Below are positions 23,354-32,198 of a stretch of DNA of 35,460 bases, in pieces (position 1 is the stretch's first letter; the number at the start of each line of letters is the position of its first letter). The notes beneath the pieces were generated by a model. That model did no database searches and was not told the origin of the DNA. It worked only from the letters and a program-made list of their open reading frames with translations. Both the position numbers and the translations under genes were made by a program. The DNA is from Acidimicrobiaceae bacterium (GTDB lineage: Bacteria; Actinomycetota; Acidimicrobiia; Acidimicrobiales; Aldehydirespiratoraceae), in contig JAPOYA010000061.1 in the NCBI GenBank assembly GCA_026706815.1, positions 1 to 35,460 of the forward strand. Reading direction: 5' to 3'.

Positions 23354-25120
23354 GGCTTCGATGAGCCCGCGGGCGTCGACGGCGCGGCGACGGATGCTGT
23401 CAGCGGCGCTGTCATCGGGCGCCGCGTTCGCGGCTTGTTCGGCTTCCACCCGCTCGTGCCAGCGTCTCACTTCCTCAGACCTGCGCTGATCGCTCCAGCC
23501 GAGCTCGGCGCCCATCAAAGAGGCAACTCTCTGCGCTGCGAGGCTGCCGCGCTGCGCGCCCTCGATGGAGATGCGCAACCGCCGCGCTAGCACGTCGTCG
23601 AGATGCAGTGCTCCTTCGTGCCGCGCGGCGTGTACAACCTCTGCGGCGATGTAGGTGCCGCCCGGCAGCTGCGCTGCAAGCGAGGGGTCGCGTTCGGCGA
23701 TCTCCAAGACGTCGACTATGCGGTTGCCGTGCCGCCACAGGAGGCGCTCGACGACCTCGCGGTCCAGGGCGCTGTTTTCAGCGAGCGCATCGGCTTGCAG
23801 CGACCAGTGCTGCCACTCCCCGCTGCCGAGCAGCACGACCTCGTGTGTGCGAGACGGGGGGACATGTGCGGGCAATCCCTCCACCGCGGCGTCGACCGCG
23901 TCGGCAGCCATGATGCGATATGTCGTGTACTTGCCGCCGGCGATCGAAACGAGTCCGGGGATCGGCTCGGCCACTGCGTGCTCGCGGCTCAATTTGGCAG
24001 TGTCGTCGCCCGCGGCGTCGTCGAATGAAGGATCGAGCAGCGGGCGGAGCCCCACGTACACGCCAAGAATGTCGGTTCTAGTCAGAGGCCGTTCAAGGGC
24101 CGCGTTGGCATGATCCAAGATGTAGTCGATGTCGGCGCTCGATGCGGCTGGGTGAGCCCGGTCGAAGGGCCATTCGGTGTCGGTCGTGCCGATCAGCCAG
24201 TGTTCACCCCACGGGATCAAGAAGAGCACGCTGCGAGCGGTGCGCAACACGATCCCGCAGTCGCTGTTGATGCAGTCTTTGCGCACCACCAGGTGAACGC
24301 CCTTGGCCGCGCGCACCCCGAGGCTGGAGGGAGCGACCATGCCGTGGATGTCGCCAAGCCAGACGCCGGTGGCGTTGATGACCTTGGCTGCGCGGCATTC
24401 ATAGTCGGTGTTGGTCTCCAGGTCGCGGAGTTTGGCGCCGACGACTGTTTCCACACCGTCGAGATTCTCGATCAGCAAGCCCGTGACGCGGGTGCTGGTG
24501 ACGATGGAGGCGCCGTGGTCGCAAGCTGTTCGAGCAATAGCGAGCGTGTGCCGCGCGTCGTCGATCTGCGCGTCCTGGTAGGTGATCGCGCCGACCAGCG
24601 AGGATTGCTTCAGGCCGGGCGCGAGCTTCAGGGCCGCCTTGCGACTCAGGTGGCGGTGCATTGGCAGCGGGTTCTTCCCAGTGCGGGCCAGCAGGTCGTA
24701 CAGCAGCACGCCTGCGCCGTAGTAGATCCGCTGCCAGAAACGACGGGTCAACGGAATCATGAACGAAACCGTGCGGACAAGGTGCGGAGAGACGGTCCGT
24801 GTCAACAAACCTCGCTCGTGCAGGGCTTCGCGGACCAGGGCGAAATCGCGTTGTTCGAGATAGCGCAGTCCTCCATGGAGGAGTTTCGACGATCGACTCG
24901 ATGTGCCGCTGGCCAGATCTCGTTGTTCGACGAGCCCGACCTTGAGTCCGCGAGCGGCCGCGTCAAGGGCGCAACCCACCCCCGTGACCCCGCCGCCGAT
25001 CACCAAGATGTCGAGGTGTTCGCTGCTCAGGCGTTCGACGTCGGCTGCTCGCCGTTGAGGGCTGAGCGACCCTGGAACAGTGCCGGAGGGCATAGTCGTC
25101 GTCGATGTGGGCGCGTCCAT
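23351..25120 (-). CDS. glpD: FAD-dependent glycerol-3-phosphate dehydrogenase
   Basis: The 589-residue flavoprotein has the dinucleotide fold DILVIGGGVTGVGCALDAA (about 37-55), LVEQRDLASGTSSRSSKLLH, GGLRYLEQ, TYQDAQIDDARH, VINATGVW and FLIPWGEHWLIGTTDTEW, then the GlpD C-terminal cap. It oxidises glycerol 3-phosphate to dihydroxyacetone phosphate at the membrane. The ATG at 25120 is fixed by a TACGCT -10 box (25132-25127, minus strand) exactly 6 nt upstream; an ATG at 25093 is the alternative. It is divergent from an acyl-CoA synthetase and shares its promoter core. Confidence 0.92.
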   Translation of the reverse strand: MDAPTSTTTMPSGTVPGSLSPQRRAADVERLSSEHLDILVIGGGVTGVGCALDAAARGLKVGLVEQRDLASGTSSRSSKLLHGGLRYLEQRDFALVREALHERGLLTRTVSPHLVRTVSFMIPLTRRFWQRIYYGAGVLLYDLLARTGKNPLPMHRHLSRKAALKLAPGLKQSSLVGAITYQDAQIDDARHTLAIARTACDHGASIVTSTRVTGLLIENLDGVETVVGAKLRDLETNTDYECRAAKVINATGVWLGDIHGMVAPSSLGVRAAKGVHLVVRKDCINSDCGIVLRTARSVLFLIPWGEHWLIGTTDTEWPFDRAHPAASSADIDYILDHANAALERPLTRTDILGVYVGLRPLLDPSFDDAAGDDTAKLSREHAVAEPIPGLVSIAGGKYTTYRIMAADAVDAAVEGLPAHVPPSRTHEVVLLGSGEWQHWSLQADALAENSALDREVVERLLWRHGNRIVDVLEIAERDPSLAAQLPGGTYIAAEVVHAARHEGALHLDDVLARRLRISIEGAQRGSLAAQRVASLMGAELGWSDQRRSEEVRRWHERVEAEQAANAAPDDSAADSIRRRAVDARGLIEA

Positions 25121-25126
25121 GACGCC

Positions 25127-25136
25127 AGCGTACGCT
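25127..25136. promoter_or_regulatory. Palindromic bidirectional -10 element (glpD / acyl-CoA synthetase)
   Basis: AGCGTACGCT is a perfect 10-bp palindrome that reads TACGCT on both strands, sharing the central TA. The minus box lies 6 nt before the glpD ATG. The plus box (25131-25136) predicts a start near 25143, 3 nt before the synthetase ATG at 25146. The whole divergent gap is only 25 bp. Confidence 0.55.
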
Positions 25137-25145
25137 GCTGTGGAT

Positions 25146-26786
25146 ATGACTCCGCCCACATCCGACGCGCTCAACTTTGCGACGATCTGGGAAGGCATAG
25201 CCGACGCCGTCGGTGAGGCGCCGGCTGTTGCCCACGGCCCCGAAGCACGCGATTGGGCAACCTTTGAGAATCGTGCGGCGCGCCTCGCTGACGCCCTGCG
25301 TTGCTTCGACATAGGCAGCAACGACAAGGTCGCTCTCTACCTGTACAACGGGTTCGAGTATCAAGAGGCGCAGTTCGCGGCCTTCAAGCAACGAGCGGTT
25401 CCCTGCAATGTCAACTACCGCTACCTTGCCGAAGAACTGGAATACCTGCTCGACAATGCGGACGCCAAGGCAGTCTTCTTCGACGCCTCGCTCCGTGATC
25501 GGGTAGCGCAGGTCGCTGACCGCTGCGAACAGCTGCGGCTCCTGGTCCAAGTCGGCGGCGGAGAGCTGATCGACGGAGCGGTGGCCTGCGAGGACCTGAT
25601 CGCCCACAGCGCGCCGGCGCCCCGGATCGAGCGCAGTGGTGACGATCTGTGGTTTCTCTATACCGGCGGTACCACGGGCAGTCCGAAGGCTGTGATGTGG
25701 CCCCAGGACCAGTTGATCGCGAACATGGACGGCCACTACCGGATCCTGGAACGCGGGATCCCGGACAATGCGGCGGCTGCGGTTGATGCAGCTGTCGAAA
25801 TGCACGAGCGCAAGCGCACGACGCGGCTGCTTGCGGCAGCTCCGCTGATGCACGGAACTTCAGGGATCAACTCGCTTCATGTGCTCACCATGGGCGGCAT
25901 GGTGGCGACCCTCGTCAGTCGCAGCCTCGACGCCGAAGAGCTGTGGAGCTCAGTGGCGCGACACCGTCTTACGATGCTCGCCATCGTGGGCGACGCCTTC
26001 GCCCGTCCGATGCTCGAATCCCTCGATGCTGCCAAGGCTGCGGGAAGGCCCCACGACCTGTCGAGCGTCTACCAAGTCCTCTCTTCGGGTGTGATGTGGT
26101 CTGCGGAGTCCAAGATGGCCTTTCTCGAGCACAAGGCGATGACCCTGATCGACAGTCTCGGCGCCAGCGAATCGATCGGCCAGGGCATGCAGGCGATTCG
26201 GCGCGGCGAATCCGCAGAGGCAGCCACGGGTCGATTCTCTTCGGGGCCCACAACGGCGGTGATCAGCGATGACGGACGTTTTCTTCCACCGGGCAGCGGT
26301 GAAGTGGGGCGTCTCGCCAACGCCGGCGCGAACCCGATCGGCTACTACAAGGACGAAGCCAGAACGGAAGAGGTCTTCCCGTTGATCGGCGGCGTGCGGT
26401 GGTCGATACCGGGCGACTATGCGACCGTGGGCGAAGACGGCACGATCACGCTCCTGGGCCGAGGTTCGGTATGCATCAACTCTGGCGGCGAGAAGATCTT
26501 CCCCGAAGAAGTCGAGGAAGCGCTCAAGAGTCACAGCGCAGTCCTCGACTGCAATGCTGTCGGGCTTGCCGACCCGCGGTGGGGGCAGTCGGTCAACGCG
26601 GTGGTTTTGATCGAACCCGGCGTCGAGGTCTCCGACGATGATTTGATCGCTCACTGCCGAACCCGGATCGCCTCATACAAGGCGCCGAAGCGAATTCTTC
26701 GCGTCGAGGAGTTTGTGCGGAGCCCCAACGGGAAGTCCGACTATGAGTGGGCCAGGGCGACGGCGGAGTCGTTGGCCGAGGGCTGA
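25146..26786 (+). CDS. Acyl-CoA synthetase (AMP-forming; FadD type)
   Basis: This 546-residue adenylate-forming enzyme has the P-loop YTGGTTGSPKAV (about 172-183), DSLGASESIGQGM (A5-type motif), WSIPGDYATVGEDG, the hinge LLGRGSVCINSGGEKIFPEEVEEAL and the C-terminal SPNGKSDYEW with the catalytic Lys near 530. It activates a carboxylic acid to acyl-CoA through an acyl-AMP. The insertion IPDNAAAAVDAAVEMHERK after the P-loop resembles sterol-side-chain or fatty-acid FadD enzymes of actinobacteria; substrate not determinable. It shares a bidirectional promoter with glpD and converges on the mycothione reductase gene. Confidence 0.9.
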   Translation: MTPPTSDALNFATIWEGIADAVGEAPAVAHGPEARDWATFENRAARLADALRCFDIGSNDKVALYLYNGFEYQEAQFAAFKQRAVPCNVNYRYLAEELEYLLDNADAKAVFFDASLRDRVAQVADRCEQLRLLVQVGGGELIDGAVACEDLIAHSAPAPRIERSGDDLWFLYTGGTTGSPKAVMWPQDQLIANMDGHYRILERGIPDNAAAAVDAAVEMHERKRTTRLLAAAPLMHGTSGINSLHVLTMGGMVATLVSRSLDAEELWSSVARHRLTMLAIVGDAFARPMLESLDAAKAAGRPHDLSSVYQVLSSGVMWSAESKMAFLEHKAMTLIDSLGASESIGQGMQAIRRGESAEAATGRFSSGPTTAVISDDGRFLPPGSGEVGRLANAGANPIGYYKDEARTEEVFPLIGGVRWSIPGDYATVGEDGTITLLGRGSVCINSGGEKIFPEEVEEALKSHSAVLDCNAVGLADPRWGQSVNAVVLIEPGVEVSDDDLIAHCRTRIASYKAPKRILRVEEFVRSPNGKSDYEWARATAESLAEG

Positions 26787-26795
26787 GCAATCCGT

Positions 26796-26818
26796 TGATC
26801 AGAGGCCGGGCCCGATCA
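26796..26818. terminator. Possible hairpin between convergent genes
   Basis: TGATC (26796-26800) pairs with GATCA (26814-26818) around a GGCC/GGCC core. It lies between the acyl-CoA synthetase and mycothione reductase stops and includes the latter's stop codon. No U-tract. Confidence 0.35.
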
Positions 26819-28162
26819 GAGCTCGAGCAGCGCCTGCTCCACCACCTCAGGCAGAGCCGGATGGATGTAGTACTGCTTCGTCGCGATGTCGTCGACGCTC
26901 AGGTCGAACACCATCGCCTGAATCAGCTGTTGGATGAGAATGGAGGCTTGGGGGCCCAACAGGTGCGCCCCCAACAGCCTGCGGGTCTCGGTGTCGACGA
27001 TGAGCTTGCAGAAGCTCTCGGTGTCCTCCATGGCCCAGCCGTAGGCCGTCGATGCGTACTGGTTGACAGCGACGCGGTAGGGGAGTCCGGCCTGTGAGCA
27101 CTGCTGTTCGGTGAGGCCCACGCTCGCAATCTGGGGGTTGGCGAAGACAGCGGCGGGTATGAAGCGATGGTCGACCTCTGCGGGATCGTCGGGATGGATC
27201 AGGTTGTGGGAGACGACTCTCGCCTCGTGGTTGGCCACATGCTTGAGTTGGATTCGGTTGGCGATGTCGCCCAGAGCCCAGATCCCTTCGACGCTGGTGC
27301 GAAGTTGTGCGTCGGTTGTCACGTATCCGGCGTCGTCGGTCGCCACTCCGGTGGCTGCGACTTGGAGTTGGTCGCCGTTGGGGATCCGACCGGCTGCGAC
27401 TAGAAGCTCGTCGCTTCTGTATTCACCGTCGTTCGTTTCGATCACGATCTCGTTGCCGTCTCGACGGACCTCGTCGATGCTGACTCCCTTGCGCACCTGG
27501 AATCTGTCGGCGTAGACCTCGGTGAAGCGCTCGCTGATGGCAGCGTCCTGGGAGCGGAGCATGGTGTGACCGCGCAGCAGGAAGGTCACCTCGCTGCCCA
27601 ATGAGCCGAACACGTTGCCGAGCTCGGCGGCGATGTAGCCCCCGCCGATCACCGTCAGCCGTTTCGGTACGGCGTCGATGCGCATGATGGTGTCGGAGGT
27701 GTGGAAGCCGGATTCGGAAAGACCGGCGATGTCGGGAACGAACGCCCTCGCTCCGGCGGCGAGCACGATCTTGTCGGCGGTGATGGTCTCTTGGCCGACC
27801 TGAAGCTGTTTGGGCCCGACGAACCGCGCGTCTGCCCCGTAGACGGTGACGTTGGGGAGATTCTTGCGGTACTGCTCGCCGGCGGCGGCGATCGGGTCGA
27901 TGCGGCCGAACACGCGATCGCGGATGGCGGCCCAATCGGCGCCGACGAAGCGGGTGTCAATGCCGTAACGCTCGCCGTTGCCGGCCGACTCGGCCATCTC
28001 AGCCGTGTAGGCGAGCATCTTGGAGGGGATGCACCCGACGTTGAGACAGGTCCCGCCGAACAGGGCGCGCTCGACAATGGCGATGTCCCAGTCGTCGTAT
28101 TCCGGGCCGACAACCGAGTTTCCCGATCCGGTACCGATGATGATCAGGTCGAAGGAGCGCAT
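26816..28162 (-). CDS. mtr: Mycothione reductase
   Basis: This 448-residue pyridine nucleotide-disulfide oxidoreductase has an N-terminal FAD fold (IIIGTGSGN), the redox pair in GGTCLNVGCIPSK (Cys39 and Cys44), the NAD(P) fold VIGGGYIAAELGNVFGSLG, the second FAD motif VEGIWALGDIAN and the C-terminal HPALPEVVEQALL with the catalytic His near 434. The GTGSGN opening and overall sequence fit mycothione reductase rather than lipoamide or glutathione reductase. It keeps mycothiol reduced and so points to an actinobacterial host. A TAACCT -10 box 6 nt upstream makes it leaderless. Confidence 0.88.
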   Translation of the reverse strand: MRSFDLIIIGTGSGNSVVGPEYDDWDIAIVERALFGGTCLNVGCIPSKMLAYTAEMAESAGNGERYGIDTRFVGADWAAIRDRVFGRIDPIAAAGEQYRKNLPNVTVYGADARFVGPKQLQVGQETITADKIVLAAGARAFVPDIAGLSESGFHTSDTIMRIDAVPKRLTVIGGGYIAAELGNVFGSLGSEVTFLLRGHTMLRSQDAAISERFTEVYADRFQVRKGVSIDEVRRDGNEIVIETNDGEYRSDELLVAAGRIPNGDQLQVAATGVATDDAGYVTTDAQLRTSVEGIWALGDIANRIQLKHVANHEARVVSHNLIHPDDPAEVDHRFIPAAVFANPQIASVGLTEQQCSQAGLPYRVAVNQYASTAYGWAMEDTESFCKLIVDTETRRLLGAHLLGPQASILIQQLIQAMVFDLSVDDIATKQYYIHPALPEVVEQALLEL

Positions 28163-28168
28163 CGGCGC

Positions 28169-28174
28169 AGGTTA
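28169..28174 (-). promoter_or_regulatory. Leaderless promoter -10 of mtr
   Basis: TAACCT on the minus strand ends exactly 6 nt before the ATG at 28162. It overlaps the stop codon region of the upstream oxidoreductase gene (its TAA is part of the hexamer), so mtr has its own promoter 9 bp after that gene. Confidence 0.55.
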
Positions 28175-31100
28175 GCGTGGCGGATCGCCGCTCTGTCCGC
28201 CGCTCTGTCCGTCGCTCTGAGAGCTGTCGGCCGCGAGTTCGGCGATTCGCTCGCGGAAGCGCTCGACGTTGCGGAGTTTGACGGATTCGAATCCGCGCAC
28301 CAGATCGGCCGCCTCGGCGACCTGTTGGGCGCGCGCCAGGTCTTCGGCGTCCAGACAAGCACGCAGGGCGGCCAGGTATTCGTTGGGCAGAGCCCGTTCG
28401 ATTCGGCGCAGCTTGGACCACCCGAAGAAGTCGAAGGGCGTTCCGCGGAGGCGTTTGGCGCTTTTCAGCAATCGGAACATCGGGCGCCAGCGAGTCGAGA
28501 AGGAGATCTTCTGTGAGCGTCCCAGGGCCCGCAGTGAAGGCGGGTGCAGTTGCCAGGCGATTCTGTCGCCGGGTCGGGCTGCATCGTGCGCAGCCTGGTG
28601 CCCGTCAGGATCGAGCATCAGACGCGCTACTTCGTATTCGTCTTTGTATGCGACGAGCTTGAACAGACCGCTTGCCGCGGCCGTGAGGATCTGGCGTGTC
28701 TGCGCCGGGTCGATGCTCTCGACCCGGGCAGCGATTCCGTCGAGTTGGTCCAGATACCAGAGCGCGGTCCGCCGGTTCTGGAAAGCTGTGAGCTCGGCAC
28801 TGAAGCGGCTCAATTCTTCAGTCAGCAGGGCATCGTTCCCCCCGAGAGCCTGAATCCTGTCTTGGAGCATTCCTGAGAGTGCGGGCGTGCTCGCCCTCGG
28901 GTCCCGGGCGCTGACCTGTGCGGCGACCAGATCGGGATCAGCGATTTGCCAGCGTCCCCAGCCGAAGGCGGCGAGGTTGAGGTCGACCGCTACTCCGTTG
29001 AGCTCGATCGCCTGCTCCAGCGCTTGGGGCGAGATGGGCAGGAGGCCGGACTGCACGGCCATGCCGACCACGAAGATATTGGCGCCCACGGCATCGCCGA
29101 CCAGAGCGGCGGTTGTGGCAGCAGATGGGGCCCAATGACAAGAGTCGGCTCGAGCCATGTCGGTTATCCGCTTCAGCAGCTCCTGTCGGGTCGGCATGTC
29201 GATTTCGGGATGTGCGGTCTTGGCTCCGGGCGGTGTCAGCTCCAACGATCCCACCACCGCGGTGCGAGCGGGGTCTGCAGTTCCGAGGCCCGTCCACGAG
29301 GAGGCGACCAGAAGATCGAATGCCAGTAGCAGATCGGCTTGGCCGAGGGCCACCCGGTTGCTGCCGGCTCGGTCGCCTGAGGAGATGCGGATGTCGCTCA
29401 CCACCGGACCGGCCTTCTGCGAAAGCCCGGTCTGGTCGAGGCCGGCGACCTCCAAGCCCTCCAACATGGCTGCCGTGCCGATTATCTGAGACGCCGTCAC
29501 GACCCCGGTGCCGCCGATCCCGGTGATGTGAACGTTCAGATCTGGCGCATCGCCGACCGTGCCCGACGGCGGGTCCGCTATGCCGTCGGGCACGGCGGGA
29601 AACTTGGCGCGAGCCGGGGGAGCGGCGTTGCGCCATGGTCGGCCTGGTTTGTCGGTGATGCTGATGAAGGCCGGGCAGTCTCCGGACATGCAGGAGAAAT
29701 CAAGATTGCAACTGTGCTGGTCGATGGTGGTTTTTCGACCGAAGGGGGTGTCGATTGGCTGCACAGACAGGCAATTGGAGATCGTCGCGCAGTCTCCGCA
29801 GCCCTCGCAGACGCGATGGTTGATCACAACCCGGGTCGGAGGGCTCTTGACCCGTCCCCGCTTGCGATCGCGGCGCAACTCGGCGGCGCAGCGCTGGTCG
29901 TGGATCAGCACGGTGACTCCGTCGATGGCGCTGAGGGTTCGCTGAGCCTCCAAAAGGCGGTCTCGATGCCACACGTCGACCTCGACCGGCAGCGAAAGCG
30001 AGCGAGCCCGTCCGGGGTCTTCGGAAGTGATGATCACCCGCCTCACTCCCAAGGCGAGGAGTTGATGGCAGACGCGGTCCAGATCGATCTGCCCGGTCGG
30101 ATCCTGCCCCCCGGTCATCGCCACGGCCCGGTTCCACAGGAGCTTGTAGGTGATGTTCGCCCCGCTCGCTACGGCTGCTGTGATGGCGAGTTGGCCCGAG
30201 TGGAAGAAGGTTCCGTCACCGAGGTTCTGGACAATGTGATCGGCCTCCACGAACGGTGACATGCCGATCCACTGGGTGCCTTCGGCGCCCATGCAGGTGA
30301 TGCCCGAAATATCGCCGTAGCGGGGCTCGCCGCCCATCATCACCATTGCATGACAGCCGATGCCGGCGCCCACCAGGGTGCCCTCGTCGACCACGGTGCT
30401 GCGATTGTGCGGACAGCCCGAGCAGAAATAGGGGGTGCGGGCCACGCTCAAAGCGATGCGTTCACGCTGGGGCGCCGCGGGTCGCAGACGGTCGCCGATC
30501 CGCGGCGCGAGGCGCGCCCGCAGCGCTGTCACGATGTCGTCTGATACCAGGGCCCCTCGACCGGGTACCAGGGGATTGCCGGACTCGTCGTTGCGCCCGA
30601 CGACCGCGGGGTGACGGGCGGTGTTGTAGAGAGCTTCTTTCACCTGCAGCTCCACGGTCGGGTTCTTCTCCTCGACCACCAGTATCTGCTCGAGTCCCGC
30701 CGCGAACGAGCGCACGGTCGAGGCATTGAAGGGCACGGGCATGTTGAGCTTCAACAGGCGGATCCCCGCCGCTTCGATGTCCTGGTCTTGTTGGAGTCCC
30801 AGCGCGCTCAGAGCCTCCCGAAGCTCTCGATGGGTGTTGCCTGAGGAGACGATTCCGATCCACGGGTCGGCGGGATCCACGGTCACGCGGTTGAGTCGGT
30901 TGAGCGCCGCGTATTCGAGGGCGAGGGGTTTGCGGACTTCAAGAATCTCGCGTTCGATGTCGAGCGTGTGCGGGGTCAACAGGTAGCCGTCAGGCCGGTG
31001 GAAATACGAGGCGCCGTCGATCGTGGGCAGGACCGGCGCGATGCGCGAGGGGTTGAGATCCACCGTGCCCGAGCCGTCCGCCACGTCGACGACGACCTTC

Positions 31101-31705
31101 AACGCCACCCACAGGCCGGTCGCCCGGCTCAGCGCGATGGCGTGGCGCCCGAGGTCGAGAGCCTCCGCGGGATCACCGGGAAACAGCACCGGCATGTTGA
31201 GGTCGGCGAGGACTCCCGCCGATGACGAGGGGATGGTGGACGATTTGGCAGCCGGGTCGTCACCGGCGAGGGCCACCACGCCGCCGAGCGGATCGGCGCC
31301 GGCGAAGGTGGCATGGCGCAGCGCGTCGGACGCCCGGTCGACCCCCGGGGCTTTGCCGTACCAGATGCCGAGCACGCCGTCGTAGCGCGCGTCGCCGCGG
31401 GTGGTTGCGAGTTGGCTGCCCATGACCGCCGTCGCCGCGTATTCCTCGTTCACCGATGGTCGCAGGTGGATCGGCAGTTCGGGGGTCTGCGCGACTGCCT
31501 GTGCCAGGGCGCCGTCGATCCCGGCCAGCGGAGAGCCCGGATATCCTGCGGCGAACGCGGCTGTGCGCAGCCCGTTGGCCCGGTCCACGCGAAGCTGTTC
31601 GACTGGGAGTCGGGCGAGCGCTTGGACGCCGGTCATGAACACGGTTCCCGCGTCTTGCGTGTAGCGGTCAGTCAGGCGGTATGTGTCTGTTGCAGACATC
31701 TTCAT
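28172..31705 (-). CDS. Indolepyruvate:ferredoxin oxidoreductase, fused alpha/gamma subunits
   Basis: The protein has 1177 residues. An N-terminal pyrimidine-binding domain has AAGYPGSPLAGIDG and LGIWYGKAPGVDRASDALRH. The thiamine-diphosphate domain has CSGCPHN near residue 428 and GIGCH. A 4Fe-4S segment has CEGCGDC and further Cys near residues 632-670. The gamma domain has ITGIGGTGVVTASQIIG near 725 and LDQTGLSQKAGPVVSDI. A family-typical C-terminal region ends the protein. It oxidatively decarboxylates aryl or branched 2-oxoacids to acyl-CoA with ferredoxin reduction. This fused form is common in aerobic bacteria. The tail SDGQSGGQSGDPPR is coded by a 12-bp repeat. The ATG at 31705 (or 31699) follows a TAGGGT box (31747-31742) with a leader of about 30 nt. 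Confidence 0.92.
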   Translation of the reverse strand: MKMSATDTYRLTDRYTQDAGTVFMTGVQALARLPVEQLRVDRANGLRTAAFAAGYPGSPLAGIDGALAQAVAQTPELPIHLRPSVNEEYAATAVMGSQLATTRGDARYDGVLGIWYGKAPGVDRASDALRHATFAGADPLGGVVALAGDDPAAKSSTIPSSSAGVLADLNMPVLFPGDPAEALDLGRHAIALSRATGLWVALKVVVDVADGSGTVDLNPSRIAPVLPTIDGASYFHRPDGYLLTPHTLDIEREILEVRKPLALEYAALNRLNRVTVDPADPWIGIVSSGNTHRELREALSALGLQQDQDIEAAGIRLLKLNMPVPFNASTVRSFAAGLEQILVVEEKNPTVELQVKEALYNTARHPAVVGRNDESGNPLVPGRGALVSDDIVTALRARLAPRIGDRLRPAAPQRERIALSVARTPYFCSGCPHNRSTVVDEGTLVGAGIGCHAMVMMGGEPRYGDISGITCMGAEGTQWIGMSPFVEADHIVQNLGDGTFFHSGQLAITAAVASGANITYKLLWNRAVAMTGGQDPTGQIDLDRVCHQLLALGVRRVIITSEDPGRARSLSLPVEVDVWHRDRLLEAQRTLSAIDGVTVLIHDQRCAAELRRDRKRGRVKSPPTRVVINHRVCEGCGDCATISNCLSVQPIDTPFGRKTTIDQHSCNLDFSCMSGDCPAFISITDKPGRPWRNAAPPARAKFPAVPDGIADPPSGTVGDAPDLNVHITGIGGTGVVTASQIIGTAAMLEGLEVAGLDQTGLSQKAGPVVSDIRISSGDRAGSNRVALGQADLLLAFDLLVASSWTGLGTADPARTAVVGSLELTPPGAKTAHPEIDMPTRQELLKRITDMARADSCHWAPSAATTAALVGDAVGANIFVVGMAVQSGLLPISPQALEQAIELNGVAVDLNLAAFGWGRWQIADPDLVAAQVSARDPRASTPALSGMLQDRIQALGGNDALLTEELSRFSAELTAFQNRRTALWYLDQLDGIAARVESIDPAQTRQILTAAASGLFKLVAYKDEYEVARLMLDPDGHQAAHDAARPGDRIAWQLHPPSLRALGRSQKISFSTRWRPMFRLLKSAKRLRGTPFDFFGWSKLRRIERALPNEYLAALRACLDAEDLARAQQVAEAADLVRGFESVKLRNVERFRERIAELAADSSQSDGQSGGQSGDPPR
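28187..28222 (-). repeat. 12-bp tandem repeat at the 3' end of the oxidoreductase gene
   Basis: GCCGCTCTGTCC (plus strand) occurs at 28187-28198 and 28199-28210, followed by a degenerate third unit. It encodes the repeated GQSG residues just before the stop codon at 28172. Confidence 0.8.
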
Positions 31706-31795
31706 GCGTTCCGGTCTGTGGAGTTCCCCCGCATATCACACCCTAGTCATCTCGGGTTCTGCAAACCTGTGGCGCTCTCGCCTCGGCGCCCACTA

Positions 31796-31832
31796 CTCGA
31801 TCTGGGACTAGCGATCCTCGATCTGGGACTAG
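31796..31832 (-). repeat. 21-bp tandem repeat containing the stop codon of the enolase-superfamily pseudogene
   Basis: CTCGATCTGGGACTAG (plus strand) occurs at 31796-31811 and 31817-31832, a 21-bp offset. On the minus strand each unit starts TAGTCCCAGATCGAG and a third TAG follows at 31795-31793. All three TAG codons are in the same frame. Confidence 0.88.
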
Positions 31833-32198
31833 GAATCCGCCGCGTAGGCGGCGATCGGCTCTCCCAAAGCGCCCTCATCGGGGACAGCGCCGATACCGGG
31901 AAGCTCCGGTGCGACGGTCCAACCGCCCTGGTTCACCGCGCCGGCTTCCACAGGGTTGCGCGTCAACTTGTCGAAGCACAGCCAGGTCGCCCGCCTGAAA
32001 GGCTCAGGCGTGGCGTGAAGGCCGGCAGGTAGGTGGACCCCACGGGCACGCCTCGCCCCAGCCGGAGATCCCCTCGTCGGTGTCGAGCCGCACCAATGTC
32101 GAGTCCAGTCGGTCGAAATGAAATCGTCCGCCGGCCAGCGAGTAGGGACGGGAGAGGGGGAGCTCGAGAGCCCAGACGTTGATTCGGGTGATCTTCAT
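31829..32198 (-). pseudogene. Enolase-superfamily (mandelate racemase/muconate-lactonizing type) gene with internal deletion
   Basis: The N-terminus MKITRINVWALELPLSRPYS and WGEACPWG match enolase-superfamily enzymes of the cis-3-hydroxyproline dehydratase / hydroxyproline-betaine epimerase type. After CPWG the frame shifts: a different frame continues STYLPAFTP as expected, and the first frame stops at 32004. A third frame downstream, from about 32000 to the TAG at 31829, reads NPVEAGAVNQGGWTVAPELP, then GIGAVPDEGALGEPIAAY, the expected C-terminus. About 120 codons remain of a usual 360-380, so the middle, including the barrel and metal ligands, is lost. Its ATG overlaps the FrhB-like stop by 4 nt, showing it was an operon member. 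Confidence 0.8.

Noticed and set aside
28275..28300. GGATTCGAATCC palindrome as an operator or tRNA arm
   Set aside because: It is within the oxidoreductase coding sequence with no supporting structure.
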